A stretch of DNA of 64,000 bases, taken from the NCBI GenBank assembly GCA_035079385.1, contig JAVHKY010000008.1, positions 4,882,001 through 4,946,000 of the forward strand, given 5' to 3'. A program made the position numbers and the translations under genes. This DNA comes from Aspidiotus rigidus (Eukaryota; Arthropoda; Insecta; Hemiptera; Diaspididae). Positions 49,312 through 61,850 of this stretch are shown piece by piece. The first letter of the stretch is position 1. Each line of letters begins with the position of its first letter. Under the pieces are notes generated by a model. The model had not been told where the DNA came from. It made no database searches and was given only the letters and a program-made list of their open reading frames with translations.

Positions 49312-49957
49312 GTTCGGTGCACATTCCGGTGTGGAGTCCACTCCACGTGTTTTTCTACAGTCTGGACCAGGCTTTGTCTACAGTCCAGTTCCCGTTCCGG
49401 TCTAGAGTCCGATCAACGTCTCAGTTGACATTCCGGTCCAAAGTCCGATACATGTTTCGGTCTTCTTTCCAGGCTACAGTCCGGTGTATGGTCCAATCTA
49501 AAGTCCGGTTTATGGACCATTGTACAGACCACGGTCTAGTCTACAATCCTATCCACGTTCCGGTCAACAGTCCGATGCGAGTTCCAATTCATGTTCCGGT
49601 CAATGTTACAGTCCACAGTTCAATCTACAATCCGGTCTACGATGCGGTTCATTTTTCGGTCAACGTTCGGACTACAATCCAGTCTACATCGCGGTCTTCG
49701 TCCCGGTTTAGGTTTCAGTCAACAGTTTGATCTAAAATCCGGTCTACCCGGTCCATTTTCCGGTCAACGTTTGGATCTATAGTTTGGTCCGGTTTACAAT
49801 CTCATCTACATTGCGGTTCACGTTCCGGTCTCCAGTCCAGTCTACGTTCCGGTTCACGTTTTAGTCTACAGTTTGATCTACAACCCGGTCTACTCTCTGG
49901 TCCATGTTTGAGTCCATACTCCGGTCAACGGTTCGGTCTACAGTCCGACCTACGTTT
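49312..49957. repeat. 12-bp minisatellite, array 1
   Basis: The unit is about NNTCCGGTCNAC (CAGTCCGGTCTA, CGTTCCGGTCAA and similar), about 53 imperfect units. Because 12 is divisible by 3, frames stay open (one of 208 codons, 49104-49730) with four-residue repeats; I do not take these as genes. The array is broken off at 49957 by composite element Y. It shares a head segment (CTACAGTCTGGACCAGGCTT) with array 2 at 55.3-56.1 kb. Confidence 0.85.
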
Positions 49958-49958
49958 T

Positions 49959-51110
49959 AACAGGGAACCTGTTTTATGGGGGGCTTTTTGAGAAATTTGC
50001 CGTGCGTCGTCCAGCAAAAAACTTGGAAAAATTTCAACCCTCGAGCTATCATATATAGCTGGAGATTCGAGAAAAATTTAGACTCTCAAACTATTAGGCT
50101 TATAGTGATATGGGTAAAATATGCCGTTTAAAGGTGAAAATGGATACCGTTTTATCTCCAGAATTGAAAAGGTATTATATCCATTTTCACCTTTTAAAAA
50201 GCATATTCTACACATACAGGCTGCTGACACACTCACACAAGTACACAACAAAATATAACTTTCAACAGCCTGCAACAATAGAGTCTACTACTGAATGATA
50301 TTATAAGTAAGTATGGGTTGCGTGAGTGAATCGAAAAAGGTAAAAATTGAATCTAAACATGATACCTGCAGAGAATTGTTACTTCATACCCTTTTAATCC
50401 CATATTTTATTGTGTGTTTGTGTGAGTGTGTCATCAACCTGTATGTGTAAAATATGCTATTTAACGTTTTTCTCCACTTCGATAGTTGAATCTACTCATT
50501 ACTACGTTTTATCCTCTGAATTTAAAAGGTATTATGTCCATTTTCACCTTTTAAAAAGCACATTTTACACATACAGGCTGCTGACACACTCACACATCCA
50601 CACAACAAAATATGCGATTAAAAGGGTATGAAGTAACCATTCTCTGCAGGTATCATGTTAAGATTCAATTTTTACCTTTTTTGATTCACTTACGCAACCC
50701 ATAGTTACTTACAATATCATTAGTAGTAGACTCAATTGTTGCAGGCTGTTGAAAGTTGGATTAACAGGGAACCTGTGCTATGGGGGGCTTTTTGAGAAAT
50801 TTGCCGTGCGTCGTCGAACAAACAGTTTTGGTCTGTCCGTATTGAGGCAGGTCCACCCCGAGGATTGGAGCAAGGTTACCACGCCCAGGAATTTTTCTAA
50901 GTCCCCCTTCTATCATATATATATAGCTCGAGATTCGAGAAAAATTTAGACTCTCAAACTATATTATACTAGGCTTATAGTAGGTGTAGGCCTTCTTTAT
51001 ACTAGCTTCATCTAGATCTAGGCTTCCTTGAATTCTCAATACCAAATCCCATATGACTCATGAGACAGGTTCCCCGCGTTCCTCGCATAATTTCGTTAAG
51101 GAAGCCGTCG
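49959..51110. mobile_element. Composite element Y of the inverted-repeat family
   Basis: The left hairpin AACAGGGAACCTGTT is at 49959-49973, preceded by TTTT, inside the 12-bp minisatellite. The 45-bp-type units are reduced to one or two. At the same GGCTTATAGT word as in X it switches to the palindromic block (50100-50758). A second element starts at 50763 (hairpin with GTGC in place of GTTC after the stem) and ends at GAAGCCGTCG (51101-51110). The right-end stem is degenerate here (CATAATTTCGTTAAG). Confidence 0.65.
50100..50758. repeat. Palindromic block in composite Y
   Basis: Shorter relative of 45875-46855. The arms at about 50200-50450 and 50555-50758 are reverse complements; GGTGAAAATGGAT at 50132-50144 and ATCCATTTTCACC at 50179-50191 form a small inner hairpin. 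The central inverted pair of copy X is missing. Confidence 0.7.
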
Positions 51111-51114
51111 TTTT

Positions 51115-51716
51115 AACAGGAGACCTGTTTTATGGGGGGCTTTTTGAGAAATTTACCGTCCGCCGTCCAGCGAAAAACAGAAAAATTTGGACTCTCGAGC
51201 CATATATGCTAGGAGAGCGACTTGAAAAACTTTCGACTCTCGAGCCATATATGATGAGAGGGGGACTTAGAAAAATTTCGACTCTTGAGCCATATATGAT
51301 AGGAGAGGGGCTTGGAAAAATGTCGACTCTCGAGCCATACATGAGAGGAGAGGGACTTAGAAAAATGTCGACTTTCGAGCTATACATGATAGGAGGTGGA
51401 CTTGGAAAAATTTCGACTCTCAAGCTATACAGTATATGATAAGAGGGGGACTTTAGAAAAATTTCGACTCTCAAGCTATGTATGATATGAAAGGGACTTG
51501 GAAAAATTTCAACTCTCGAGCTATCATATATAGCTGGAGATTCGAGAAAAATTTAGACTCTCAAACTATATTATACTAGGCTTATAGTAGGTGTAAGCCT
51601 TCTTTATACTAGCTTCATCTAGATCTAGGCTTCCTTGAATTCTCAATACCAAATCCCATATGACTCACGAGACGGGTTCCCTGCGTTCCTCGCTTAACTT
51701 CGTTAAGGAAGCCGTC
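51115..51716. mobile_element. Inverted-repeat family member with eight 45-bp units
   Basis: Starts with AACAGGAGACCTGTT (51115-51129) directly after the GCCGTCG end of composite Y and four T. The ACTCTCGAG landmark falls at 51191, 51236, 51281, 51326, 51371, 51416, 51467 and 51512: 45-base steps with one of 51. Then the GTATAA-type module, GAATTCTCAATACC, GACGGGTTCCCTG and CTTAACTTCGTTAAG (51693-51707), ending GAAGCCGTCG. Head-to-tail with its neighbours on both sides. A 128-codon frame through the array is a by-product of the 45-bp period. Confidence 0.75.
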
Positions 51717-51721
51717 GTTTT

Positions 51722-51870
51722 AACAGGGAACCTGTTTTATGGGGGCTTATTGAGAAAATTGCCGTCCGCCGTCCAGCGAAAAACAGAAAAATTTCGACTC
51801 TCGAGCCATATATGATAGAAGTGGGACTTGGTCTAATTTAGACTTTCGAGCCATATATGATAGTAGATAT
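51722..51870. mobile_element. Left end of another inverted-repeat family member, truncated
   Basis: The hairpin AACAGGGAACCTGTT (51722-51736), an end module with GCCGTCCGCCGTCC, and two 45-bp-type units up to about 51865. The rest is absent. Confidence 0.7.
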
Positions 51871-51879
51871 ACAATGTAT

Positions 51880-53060
51880 GTTCTAGCGCACTAGCTGATT
51901 TCTGTAGCGTAGAGCCCATTTTCCCCATTTTTCAACTTCACCAAAAATTGTAGAAATCTTCTAATTTTTCATACCGAATATTTGACTGTTTTCAAAGTAA
52001 ATATGAATCATTTCACTCTATTAATCTTCTTCACAGGTTCAAAAATTTCAGGACTTCTGTATCATTTTTGTATCATTTTTCTCTATGTTTAACCCTCACA
52101 TGTGAACCAATTTAGAAAGTCTCACAATTAAGCTACACACATATCAACTTTAACGCATGGGGTATTTTTTCTCATTTCCAAGACAAATTTATGAAATAAT
52201 GACAAAAAACATGATCAGTTTTTGGGTATACAAATAGTGTAACATATTTTCATTTTCTACATTCATCAACTTTTTCTCTCAATTCCAAGACAAATTCACA
52301 AAATATGGATAAAAAAACGTGACCAGAAAAATCGGTCACGATACGGACACATTTTTTTTTTCATCTACGCTCAACGAGTTATTTTCTACATTCATTGACT
52401 TCTGGCGCACTTGATAATTTCTCTAGCGCAAGGGGTATTTTTTCTCATTTTCAACCTCTCAGAAAATTCCTAGAAATCCTCCAATTTTCTCACTATATAT
52501 TTAGCTGTTTTTAAACCAAATATGAATCAGTTCACCCTATTTTCCATCCTTGCTAGATCAAAAATTTGAGAGTTGTTATATCAATTCTGCATCAATTTTC
52601 TATATTTTTAACATAAATTAATCTCTTTTGTGAGAGCTACTTTCCAATAGGTACTCATAAAAATGTAAGAAACTCAAATTTTTTGTTCTAGCACACCTCA
52701 AGCGCAATGGCTTTTTAACCGATATTTTAAACAATTTTAATCCATTGCTTAACCAAACTTTTAAAAATAAAAATTGAATATTTTAATTTATTTCTTCATT
52801 TTATGTGCTATTTTTACAACTTTTACACATTTTTTTCTACCGCATTGTGAGACTATTTTGTTATATTTCTTCAATTTTAGTTGATTTTATTAGCTTTTTA
52901 ATGGAAATTTATGGATCAAAACTTATCTAAATTGTATCCAAATAGTATCAATTTCATATACTTCTAATAGAAATTCAGAGAGGTCAAAAATATTCCAACT
53001 TTTGAATTCAAATTGTATCCAAATTGTATCAATTTCATATACTTTTACTGGAAATTAAAA
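51880..53060. repeat. AT-rich region with diverged direct repeats of about 516 bp
   Basis: 51885-52100 and 52401-52615 share GCGCACT, TTTTCTCATTTTCAAC, a TAGAAATCCTCCAATTTT segment and AAATATGAATCA in the same order. Shorter pieces (CCAAGACAAATT) repeat at 52178 and 52282. A nearly identical TATCCAAATTGTATCAATTT lies near 52935-52955 and 53010-53030. No gene. Confidence 0.5.
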
Positions 53061-53202
53061 GATCAAGTCTGTCGGCATCGGGATTGTTTGTTAAGGTTTG
53101 CGTAGGGATGGGCTTAAGGAGCAACCAGTGATGGCCGGATGGAAGGGGAGACTTGTCACCTGATTGCACACAAACAAAGAGCCGTACCTGCAGGACCACA
53201 GA

Positions 53203-53440
53203 GTAAACAGAGGTCGTCTTCGCTATGCTCATAACGTTGTCGAATACGGGCATCATCCAAATTCGTAGTTTAGGTTCGCCTAACGCGTTGAGTGCGCGTC
53301 AAGCTCTGCATACAGTTGTACACAATGCAAATTGTTGAGTGTTGCAGATTCACCGCTCGGTTAACTGCGTTAGGCGAACCCTAAACTACGAATTTGGATG
53401 ATGCCCGTGTCTCGAGCGCGTTCAGACGACCTCTGTTTAC
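53203..53440. mobile_element. 238-bp hairpin element (MITE-like)
   Basis: The arms 53250-53286 and 53367-53404 are nearly perfect reverse complements around CAAATTCGTAGTTTAGG. The match extends outward with more differences to GTAAACAGAGGTCGTCT (53203-53219) and AGACGACCTCTGTTTAC (53424-53440). The 80-base centre is unpaired. No clear target duplication. Confidence 0.7.
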
Positions 53441-54418
53441 TTTGTGTGCAGGACGTATCGCGCTTGCTTCGTAAAGCGTAAACCAATATTTTTTGCTGTT
53501 TGTATGCTCGAGTCACAATACAAAAATATGCGTATCGTAATATCGCAGACTGTCATTTCAATTTTTTGAGATAAAGAACAGTCAAAGACAGCTGACTAGT
53601 AGATGTTATTGTGAATCATATTATTTTCAGGTATAAAATTAATATTTTCATCGATGTTCATTTATCGTAATCTACGTTGTTACTTATTGCCGTATTAATA
53701 TCAAGTGATCCAGACAAAGATAATCAATGCTGCGATAGTAGATCAATACGGTGCGTATTTTAAACTCTATTCATCTGTAGAACTTCCATTTTTTGAAATT
53801 TACTATCCTTGCTTCTTCTTTTTTTAAATTGTAGTTGTATGTATCATTCATTTATCAAATGATCCGTTGCATATTGCAGCTCTCAGTTGTCAGTTGGGGC
53901 CCTCTGAATACACGCGTGATTCAATCATGGTGAAGCTATAAATTGTGCTTTTGAATTCAGTGTCATTCCTTTGAAATTTCAACGAACAATTGTCAAACAG
54001 TTCTGTGAAGAGCTGAAATAAACAAGCTTGGAAGTTGGAATCTATGTCTTCAATACTTGTAAGTACCGGTATATTATTTTATCACCGACCACATCATCTA
54101 CTTAATAAACTACGTGGAATGAAATCTTACAATTTCAAACGTTGGTATTTTGGATTGTGAAGTTGAATTGAGTCTCTGTTTTTGATTGAAATTCTAGATG
54201 TTGAATGCAAATAATTTGCCGCTGAATTTATTTTGTATATTTTTTTCATCCAAGGATGTTTACAATTGTCAAGCGTAGAGAAATCGTCAAGAGTGCAACT
54301 GAGTGCGGTAATCATCGCTACTGTTAATACTAGGTCTGATATGTTTGGCTATGGTTGAACCAATATAAAAATCATCATGAGAGTTTCTGATGAAAAGGCA
54401 ACTATCATCATTAATAAA

Positions 54419-54490
54419 CGCGAAAAAGACGAATACTCTGAAGGGAGAGTAAACCTTGCAAACCGCAGCGGAGTATTCCTCTTTTTCGCG
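54419..54490. repeat. Hairpin related to the inverted repeat inside the solo LTR
   Basis: 54419-54438 and 54471-54490 pair at 19 of 20 positions (CGCGAAAAAGACGAATACTC and its partner). The loop contains GCAAACCGCAGCG. The right flank (54496-54530, GGATAGCCGTAACTTAGAGG then AACGGATTCG) is the reverse complement of 978-1010, so this is another copy of the module at 960-1201. Confidence 0.65.
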
Positions 54491-54559
54491 TGTATTATGG
54501 ATAGCCGTAACTTAGAGGAACGGATTCGTTTATCGACTATCATACTTCTCAACTTCAGT

Positions 54560-55300
54560 CTTTTAGCTCAGAGAAAACACTCCAGTTGGAGTGCTTCCTC
54601 TACAGAAATCATGATCGTGAATAACTGAGTTCACGTACATGATAAGAAAACGATCCATAGGCATTATTTTCCAAATATGAATTTTCAACCATATATTCGT
54701 TTGAACGGATGTAATGACGAGAAAAATTTTGATATCATTTTATTTCAAAGTATAATTACTTTATAATTCATTCTCTAACGACATTGTGGATGTAGAATTA
54801 GTTGGTGTTTGTTCCACCTTAAGATGCTTCCACCTGGAATTAAAAACCGTTTACGATGAGCTTGTTAGTTTTCAAGAAGTTGTAGAGAAAAAATAGTATT
54901 CCTACAATCGTTTAAACTCATTCAACATCTTCACTAGAATAGTTTTTAAAGTTTCCACATCGTCTTTTTCTTCTTCTGGCACTAAAGACGGAAATTTCGA
55001 AATTATTACGCCTGCCATTTTCGGTTCTCGCTTGTCTTCAAACATTTGTCGCTAGATTCACAATTCGAAGTTTCTTATGAATACATCTCAACACGTTAAT
55101 CAAGATTCAAACGAAACTCACCTTTAAAACTATTTCATTTTCAAAAGGATCGTATTTTAGTCTAAAGTAGTAAGTCCCGCTCTTCGCATCTATAGAGTAC
55201 AAATCCGTACCACATTTTAGAAATTGTTCATTTTCTTTCGTTCTTAATATTTCAAAGAACCCTTCGACGATTGTTTGCCAGTGGCGGATTATCCTATACG
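54560..55300. other. Unassigned sequence
   Basis: No gene or repeat recognised. Confidence 0.4.
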
Positions 55301-55309
55301 CACACTACG

Positions 55310-56145
55310 CAGTGGAGACTGCTCCACATTGTTACCTATAGTCTGGACTAGGCTTGCACTACAGTCCGGGCCCCGTTTCGGTCCAAAGTCCAATCTAGGT
55401 CTGATCCACAATCCAGTCTACATTCCAGTCAACTTTCGGTCTACGTCTCCGTCCAGAGTCTTGTCTACAATTTGGTGTATGGTCCAAACTACAGTCCAGG
55501 CCACAATTTGATGAACATTCTGGTTCATGTTCTAGTCAACAGTATGGTATACATTTTGACCTACAGTCCGGTCAACAAACCGGTTCACGATCCAGTCCAT
55601 CTCCGAGTATACATTCTGGTCGACGGTTTGCTTTGGAGGCAGCTCCACATTCTTATCTATAGTCTGGACTGGGCTTGCACTACAGTCTGGGCCCCGTTCC
55701 GGTCGAAAGTCCAGTCTTTGGCCTAATCTACAAACCGTCCAGTCTACAGTCTGGTCAATTTTCTGGTTTACGTTCCGGTCCATATCCCATCCATAATTCG
55801 CTCATCATTCCAGTCCACAATATGATCCATGGTCTGGTCTACAGTCCTGTGCACTTTCCGGTTTGCCTTCCGGTCTACAGTCCGGTCCATATTTCGGTCA
55901 ATGGTACAGTCTAGGTTTAAAATTCGGTCTAGTTTCCTGTCATAATCCGGTCCAAATTCCGGTCCACGTCTTGCTCTACAGTCTGATCTACAATCCGGTC
56001 TACATTCTAGTCCACGTTTCAGTCCATACTCCGGTCAACGGTCCGGTTTACAGACCGGCCGACCTTTTGATGAACAGTCCGATCCGGTCTACAATCCAGT
56101 CCACATTCCCCTCTGATGTTCAGCCCAATCTACAGTCAACACCAG
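55310..56145. repeat. 12-bp minisatellite, array 2, with a 321-bp higher-order repeat
   Basis: Same NNTCCGGTCNAC unit as array 1. A head segment (GCTCCACATT...TATAGTCTGGACT...GGGCCCCGTTTCGG) appears at 55321 and again at 55642, giving a 321-bp higher-order step. Frames of 79-104 codons are by-products of the 12-bp period. Confidence 0.85.
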
Positions 56146-56900
56146 CTCAGTTCTTTTCATATGATTATTCTCAATAATTAAAAAGAAGCTCTGCTTGCGC
56201 TGCGTTAGAGCGAATTTAAAGTTCACCAGCTTTACAAGTTTAGAGGCTCAGATAGTGCAGGAGTTAGATTCAACACAATTGAGCTGGACAAGAGCGTAAT
56301 GACCCTCTCCAAATTATCGCATTTGGCAAATCGAAAGCATTCTCTAAATTTAGAGCACTAGTCGGTATCTCGGCACATTCTTCTCCTCCTTTTTTTTTTC
56401 TCGAGCCTATTGTACGTACTTAAACGTAATCTGGACGCAGCCTTCAACTTGAATTGCTGAGTGCAGCTCAGTTCTTCAATAACTTCTCATGGCTTGAAAT
56501 GATCAAATATTACAAATAGACTATACCTACCGGTATCTTGCAAGTTTAGAGCATAGTGTATCAATTTGTTGCTGTTTGGACATAAGTTCTGTTCTGAGAC
56601 CCCATCGTTCTGGATTCAGGGAAGGTTAGGGCAAGGAGAAAGGTGAGATTTTCCTTTCAGGCCTGCCATAAGAGTGACAGACTATTACGACGACTAGGAT
56701 ACCCGTCCCGGACACCCAGTCCCTGATTGTACTTAGACTCAATCTCGATGCAGTCTTCAACCAAATCCGTCCAGTTTTTCATTCATGCGCTGTTCTAAAT
56801 AAGTAGACTATAGGCCTCTAATCATACCCACTTCTGCAAGTCAAGAGGCTCTGATCGTATACAAATATCAATATCGTGAATATGACGCCGCATATTTCGT
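56146..56900. repeat. Degenerate direct repeats of about 300 bp
   Basis: GCAAGTTTAGAG-type landmarks at 56233, 56538 and 56835, with AGCTCAGTTCTT at 56151 and 56465 and an AGACTATA segment before two of the landmarks. Three worn copies, with spacing of 305 and 297. Confidence 0.45.
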
Positions 56901-58980
56901 CCTCGTACATTTTACATAGATAATACAAAAACGACGACAGTATAATAATATAGGCTGTAGAATATACATGCCGCGTGTTTACATCGCCAAGCAGGAAAAA
57001 GTAGGAAACTTTCCCGTCGAACGTAGTGAATATTTATAAACGATGCGATGAAAAACAATCAATCGAGGAAAATATACAACTTACTTTTCGCCTTCTTCTC
57101 TCCGCCGCCGATCATTCGTCGAAGAAGCGACAGGATTTTCGAACCCTTTTTACAAGATTCGTAAGCTGTTACGTTTACTCGTACATGTGGTCTCATCGCA
57201 CGCTCGCGAGTAAGAAAAGTGTACCTATCTCCGGGTCGGAGTGCGGAAAAAGCACGAAAGTCAGTTGCCGATGGCGCCCCGCGACCACCGCTCATGCATT
57301 ACGTACGCGTTAAACTAATGCTAATTCTATGGGATTCCAAACAAATGGGCCAATGTACTTTATGTCACTTCTTTTCATCTGCGAAGATCAATCTTAGCGT
57401 TGCGATACGGAATTAGATCGAGCTTTAGTTCTTTAATCCGATCGTCTGTACGGGCGTTGATGTCATGCATTGATGAATTTTGTATTATTTTTGCCCCTTT
57501 TCTCTTCTCTCGAAGTTCTATATAGATTCGTGGTTACATCGCCCTTCCGTATTCTAGAGGTGTTGTAATTTTTGTACGTCTACATTTCCGTACTAAAACA
57601 CGGCAAAAAGCTCAAATAAACCTACTCTCGTGTAGGCTGCCTATTAAATCCACTGTTAATGTTCAGGTATTAACTCTTCTCAATTAAGTGTTAATGTTCT
57701 TTCCTACAAAGTCTCCAAAGCTGGATAGAATTGCGTTCTTTCCCCTCTCTGCCTCTCTTTCATCCAGGAATGCTAATCTGCTCGAATACAAATCGCGTTT
57801 TTTAAGTGTGCAATAAATTTAATTGTGAGGGCTTACGACAAATTCGAACTCTCGTGGAAAATATATTTCTGATAGGTCGAATATCAACGGCTTGTTATTT
57901 TATTCCGTTTGAATGAGTTGCATGAAAGCGAAAGTAGCTTCAATCAAGCAAGTCATTTTTAACGAGTGAAAAAAGGTACCTACTTGTTGAGAATACGTCC
58001 ACTGACACTAAGAGTAATATCATTTTGCAAAGCTCTAACAGCAAGACAATAAAGTCAGAACAGGAGCATCCATTATTTCTTTTGTTCGCTTTACTTGTTC
58101 ACTGAGTAGACGCAAAGTTGTCTACAAGTTTTACACCTCCCAACAATTTCGAGAGGGGGGTGGTCGAATAAGAGCGTATTAAGTTATTGACTTCAACCGT
58201 GAAAAAAGGAAGAGGTGAGGATCTGATGCAAGAAATTCCGTCCAAATGTCACAGAGTTGACAAACAACTTTCTTAGATGTTCAGATAAGTTTGATCGAGA
58301 AAATATTTTTACTACGAGCACAAGAATTCTGGAAGGAATCATCAAGAATAAATACACAGCGACAAAAAATAATACTCGGAGAAATTGAGTTTCCACAGAG
58401 TGGGAAAAACCGGAAAAAATGTGGAAGATAGTATTGAAGGCAATGGCAAAGGAAATCCTTGATTTCTGGTTTCTCTAAAAGATTTTTGAGGTCCAATATC
58501 CCATAGATATAGAATTCTTAAGTCAGGATCTTTCAACATCTTCTTTGTCTGTTTATTATAGCTTGTACAAGTCCCTCAAATAGCTCAACCAGCTTTTCAC
58601 GGCTTCTGAGTCAAGATTTTTCCAAGCCTCTTCCTTGATACACATTAGTAGGCCTATGTACTTTGATTTGCATCATTACGTGATAGCTTACAATTGTATT
58701 GTTATCAGATTTTATCTTATTTTGCACTGTGCAACACACAATCTATGTTGAAATGCTCAAATTGGAAAAAATGAAATGTTTACTTGCGTTAGCTAAACTA
58801 ACCAAACTTCTCAGAGTATACTCCTCATGCATCAATGTTTCCTTTCAAAATAAGCGGATGTGAGGTCTTTGCAGCTTCATTTTATCTCCTAACAAATTTT
58901 CTTTTTTTTACTGAGCTGTATGTATATTATGGTTTTTTGTATTGGGCCTAAAATAAGTAGCACTGTACCCCATTCTGCAT
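56901..58980. other. Unassigned sequence with a CG-richer patch
   Basis: No gene recognised. 56990-57320 is richer in CG than its surroundings (CGCCGCCGATC, GCCCCGCGACC), with short open frames on both strands (57026-57313 plus, 57059-57295 minus) that lack known motifs. It could be a regulatory region or an unrecognised exon. Confidence 0.35.
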
Positions 58981-59520
58981 CCTTTTAAAAGTTAGTTAAT
59001 TATGTCATAAATGAGTTTAAATTTTCAAAATCCCAATTTATTCCATTAATTTAATCAAGATTATTTATTTTGTAATTTTATATTATTTATTTTAATTATA
59101 ATATTATTATTATTTTGATCTTATAATTTTACAAAACTAAATATTAATATTAAGTTACTTGGTCTGTTTTTAAATGAGTTATTGTGTGAATAAATTGAAG
59201 ATTAGAAAAATTGATAAAATGAAATTTATTATTCATATAATATAAATGGAATTGAAATTAAATTAAGTACTAAAATATTTATTAAAATTTTGGAATTAAA
59301 ATTTTAAAAAATTGTAAATAGGAAATCATAATTTGAAATTTTGGTAAAATTTTGGTAAATTTTGATGAATTTTGGTAAAAGTTTAGTAATTTTGATAAAC
59401 TTAGTCAAATTTAGTAGAAACTGGTAAAACTTGATAAATTTTAGTAGAATTAAGGAAACTTTGATGGTAAATTTTGGTAAAATTTAGTAAATTTCAGAAA
59501 TTTTGCAATTCTTGCTATCT
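58980..59520. repeat. AT-rich low-complexity block with TTTGGTAAA words
   Basis: 59330-59500 is built of AATTTTGGTAAA and TTTAGTAAATTT variants at about 10-14-base spacing. The left part is plain AT-rich. No gene. Confidence 0.65.
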
Positions 59521-61020
59521 AGTTAGTCAGCAATTTAGCCTGTTGACCATTCGACATATTGAAGTTCTTGGGAGTGATGTACATGGTTTGACATAGTTTG
59601 TTGTGGTACAACAAGTCCATAAAAATTGATTGCAAATAGTTTACCATAAATAATATTCACTGCCAATGGAAATTGACTGCAAATAATTCACTATAATTAT
59701 AGGCACCCCACTGTTCTTGTTGTTTTTTTGGATGGGGATGGGAATTGTGTTTGTGATGGGCTGCTATAAGGGTTATGTCAACAGGAAAGATGCTCAAGTT
59801 CCCTCTGTGTAATTCAATTGTTTAATTCATCAATATGAAATATCTTGAAAAAAGCTGACAAAGTTGATTGAATTTACATTATTGTATGCAGCTGAACTGA
59901 AAAGAAAAAAACAAGAGTTTGAAATGAAGAAACTCCAGTTACTAAATGTAATATTATGAAGAACTTTTGTAATCAAACATTCATTTATGTAAAATCTAAT
60001 ATAGCAACAAAAGCTTATTTATAAGTCACAACTCAATGATTAATTTTTCTTTTTTTTTAGTTTTGTTTCCTTTTTTCAAGGTTAATGACAGCGTTAGTAT
60101 TTTCTTTGTTGGTAAGTTGCGTTCTTTTTCTCACTGATGATGATTTTTTAACCAAAAGCGCTTTGTGTCAATTTTCAATCGGCAGTATTTTGCATTTTTT
60201 AGTTTTACTTCTTAGAGTATACCTCCTTTTCAGTTAATACTTATTCAGTTATTCAGTTTTCCACTATAATATGAATAAATGGCCTCTAGACTTTTGATAC
60301 TGCTTCCATTATGTGGATACCATGATTTTGAAAAAATTTTAAACCAAAATCATCGAATTTCTCTACTTTAAAATAGTTCTATCTCCAATCTGATACCAGA
60401 TATGAATTAGCCGTGCAATTTTCATTCGAGGTGACCTATCATTAAGACCGTTTGAGAAGTTTTTTTTGGCAAAAAAACAAGCATCCTTTGGTACTTTTTT
60501 GAATGAAATTTATCAAAAGTCGAGTTAGTATGAAGTCATTTTAGATATAATTTTTAGCTTAGAATCAAAAAATCCACATTGGATGACGCTCCATGGCCGT
60601 TTTCATGAGTAAAATTGAATTTTAAACTAAAATCATCGAATTTGTCTACTTTAAAATGATTGTACATCCGAATCGATACCAAATTTGAATTACCCGTGCA
60701 ATTTTCATTCAAGATGACCTGATTAAGACCATTTGAATCACAATTATGCCTCCAGAACGACAAAAACTTGAGATGGGGGGCTGAAGCTTCTGGGAGGAGA
60801 AGTTAATCGGGAAGGTCCATCAGACGGAATAGGTTTCAATGGGATCTGCTACTGAAGACAGATTACTGTCTTAATGGGCTATACCCTTTCTGAATCGGGA
60901 ACGGAGGTCACAGCAAAAACATGAAACATGTCAAATTAATTACTATAAAATATGACAAACATAGCCTATAGGAGGATAAATATTATGTAAATAGGCCTCG
61001 ATCTTCTGAATTTTTCAAGA
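59521..61020. other. Unassigned sequence with one diverged direct repeat
   Basis: 60308-60456 and 60592-60740 are direct repeats sharing CAAAATCATCGAATTT, CTACTTTAAAAT, GTGCAATTTTCATTC and GATTAAGACC-type segments, about 285 bp apart. No gene recognised. Confidence 0.45.
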
Positions 61021-61850
61021 TTGAAATTTTTCAATGGTGCACTTTCAGAAGAAATGGTCTTATGGTCATAAATTGAATAAAAACGGCTTTGCTATCACTT
61101 AGGTATATGGTTTATTATTACAGTAACGTTTCGCTACCATCGGTAGCATCTTTTTATTCAATTTAATTGTTGTGTCTATCACGGAAAAACGTTTCCAATT
61201 TATGGTCATAAAGCGGTGTGTTTTCGACCTACCAAGTAAAGGTTCATAGCTCATTGGATTTGTCTCGTTGAAACGAATCTTTCCATGTGATACACACATA
61301 TGGGGGGCATTTTTCAGAAGAAGGAGGTTTTCTGGGTATAGAACGTTGAATATTTGACCTATACAGAGAAGGTTCATGGCTCATCAGATCTGTCTCGTCG
61401 ATAGACATCTTTTCATGTAATATGCACCTGTGAGGTGTATTTTCCAGAAAGAGAGGTTTTTCGATCATTAACCGTTGAGGTTGAGTTTTCGACCGACAGG
61501 AAAGGTTCACAACTCATCAGTTTTGTCCCAAGATTTGTCTCGGCAAAACAAATCTGTCCATATAATATTTTGTTCATATAAGGTGCATTTTTCACAGGAT
61601 TTCGGGTATAAAACGCTGAATTTTCGACAAAAAGTGAAGGTTTATGGCTCATCGGATTCGTCCAGACCAATCTTTTCATACACAATATGCACATACGAAT
61701 ATTGGGTGCACTTTTCAGGATAAAAGGTTTTGCGGCCATAAAACGCTAAATTTTCAACCTACAGGAAAGCTTCATGGCTCGTTTGATTCGTCTCGTCAAA
61801 TTTTTTCATACATTATATGAACCGAGAAAAGTTAGTTTTTCGCGCGTATA
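61020..61850. repeat. Tandem repeat of about 132 bp, five copies
   Basis: The GGTTCATGGCTCATCAGAT landmark falls at 61241, 61371, 61504, 61639 and 61769 (steps 130, 133, 135, 130), followed in each copy by TTTGTCTCGTCGA and TTTTCATGT-ATATGCAC-type segments. Copies are diverged. Frames on the minus strand are incidental. Confidence 0.75.

Noticed and set aside
49104..49730. 208-codon open frame with repeated PV/HV-type tetrapeptides
   Set aside because: It runs through a 12-bp minisatellite whose period keeps any frame open; similar frames occur in array 2 on several frames.
57026..57313. 95-codon plus-strand frame and its 78-codon minus-strand shadow
   Set aside because: No known domain on either strand; kept only as a compositional observation.
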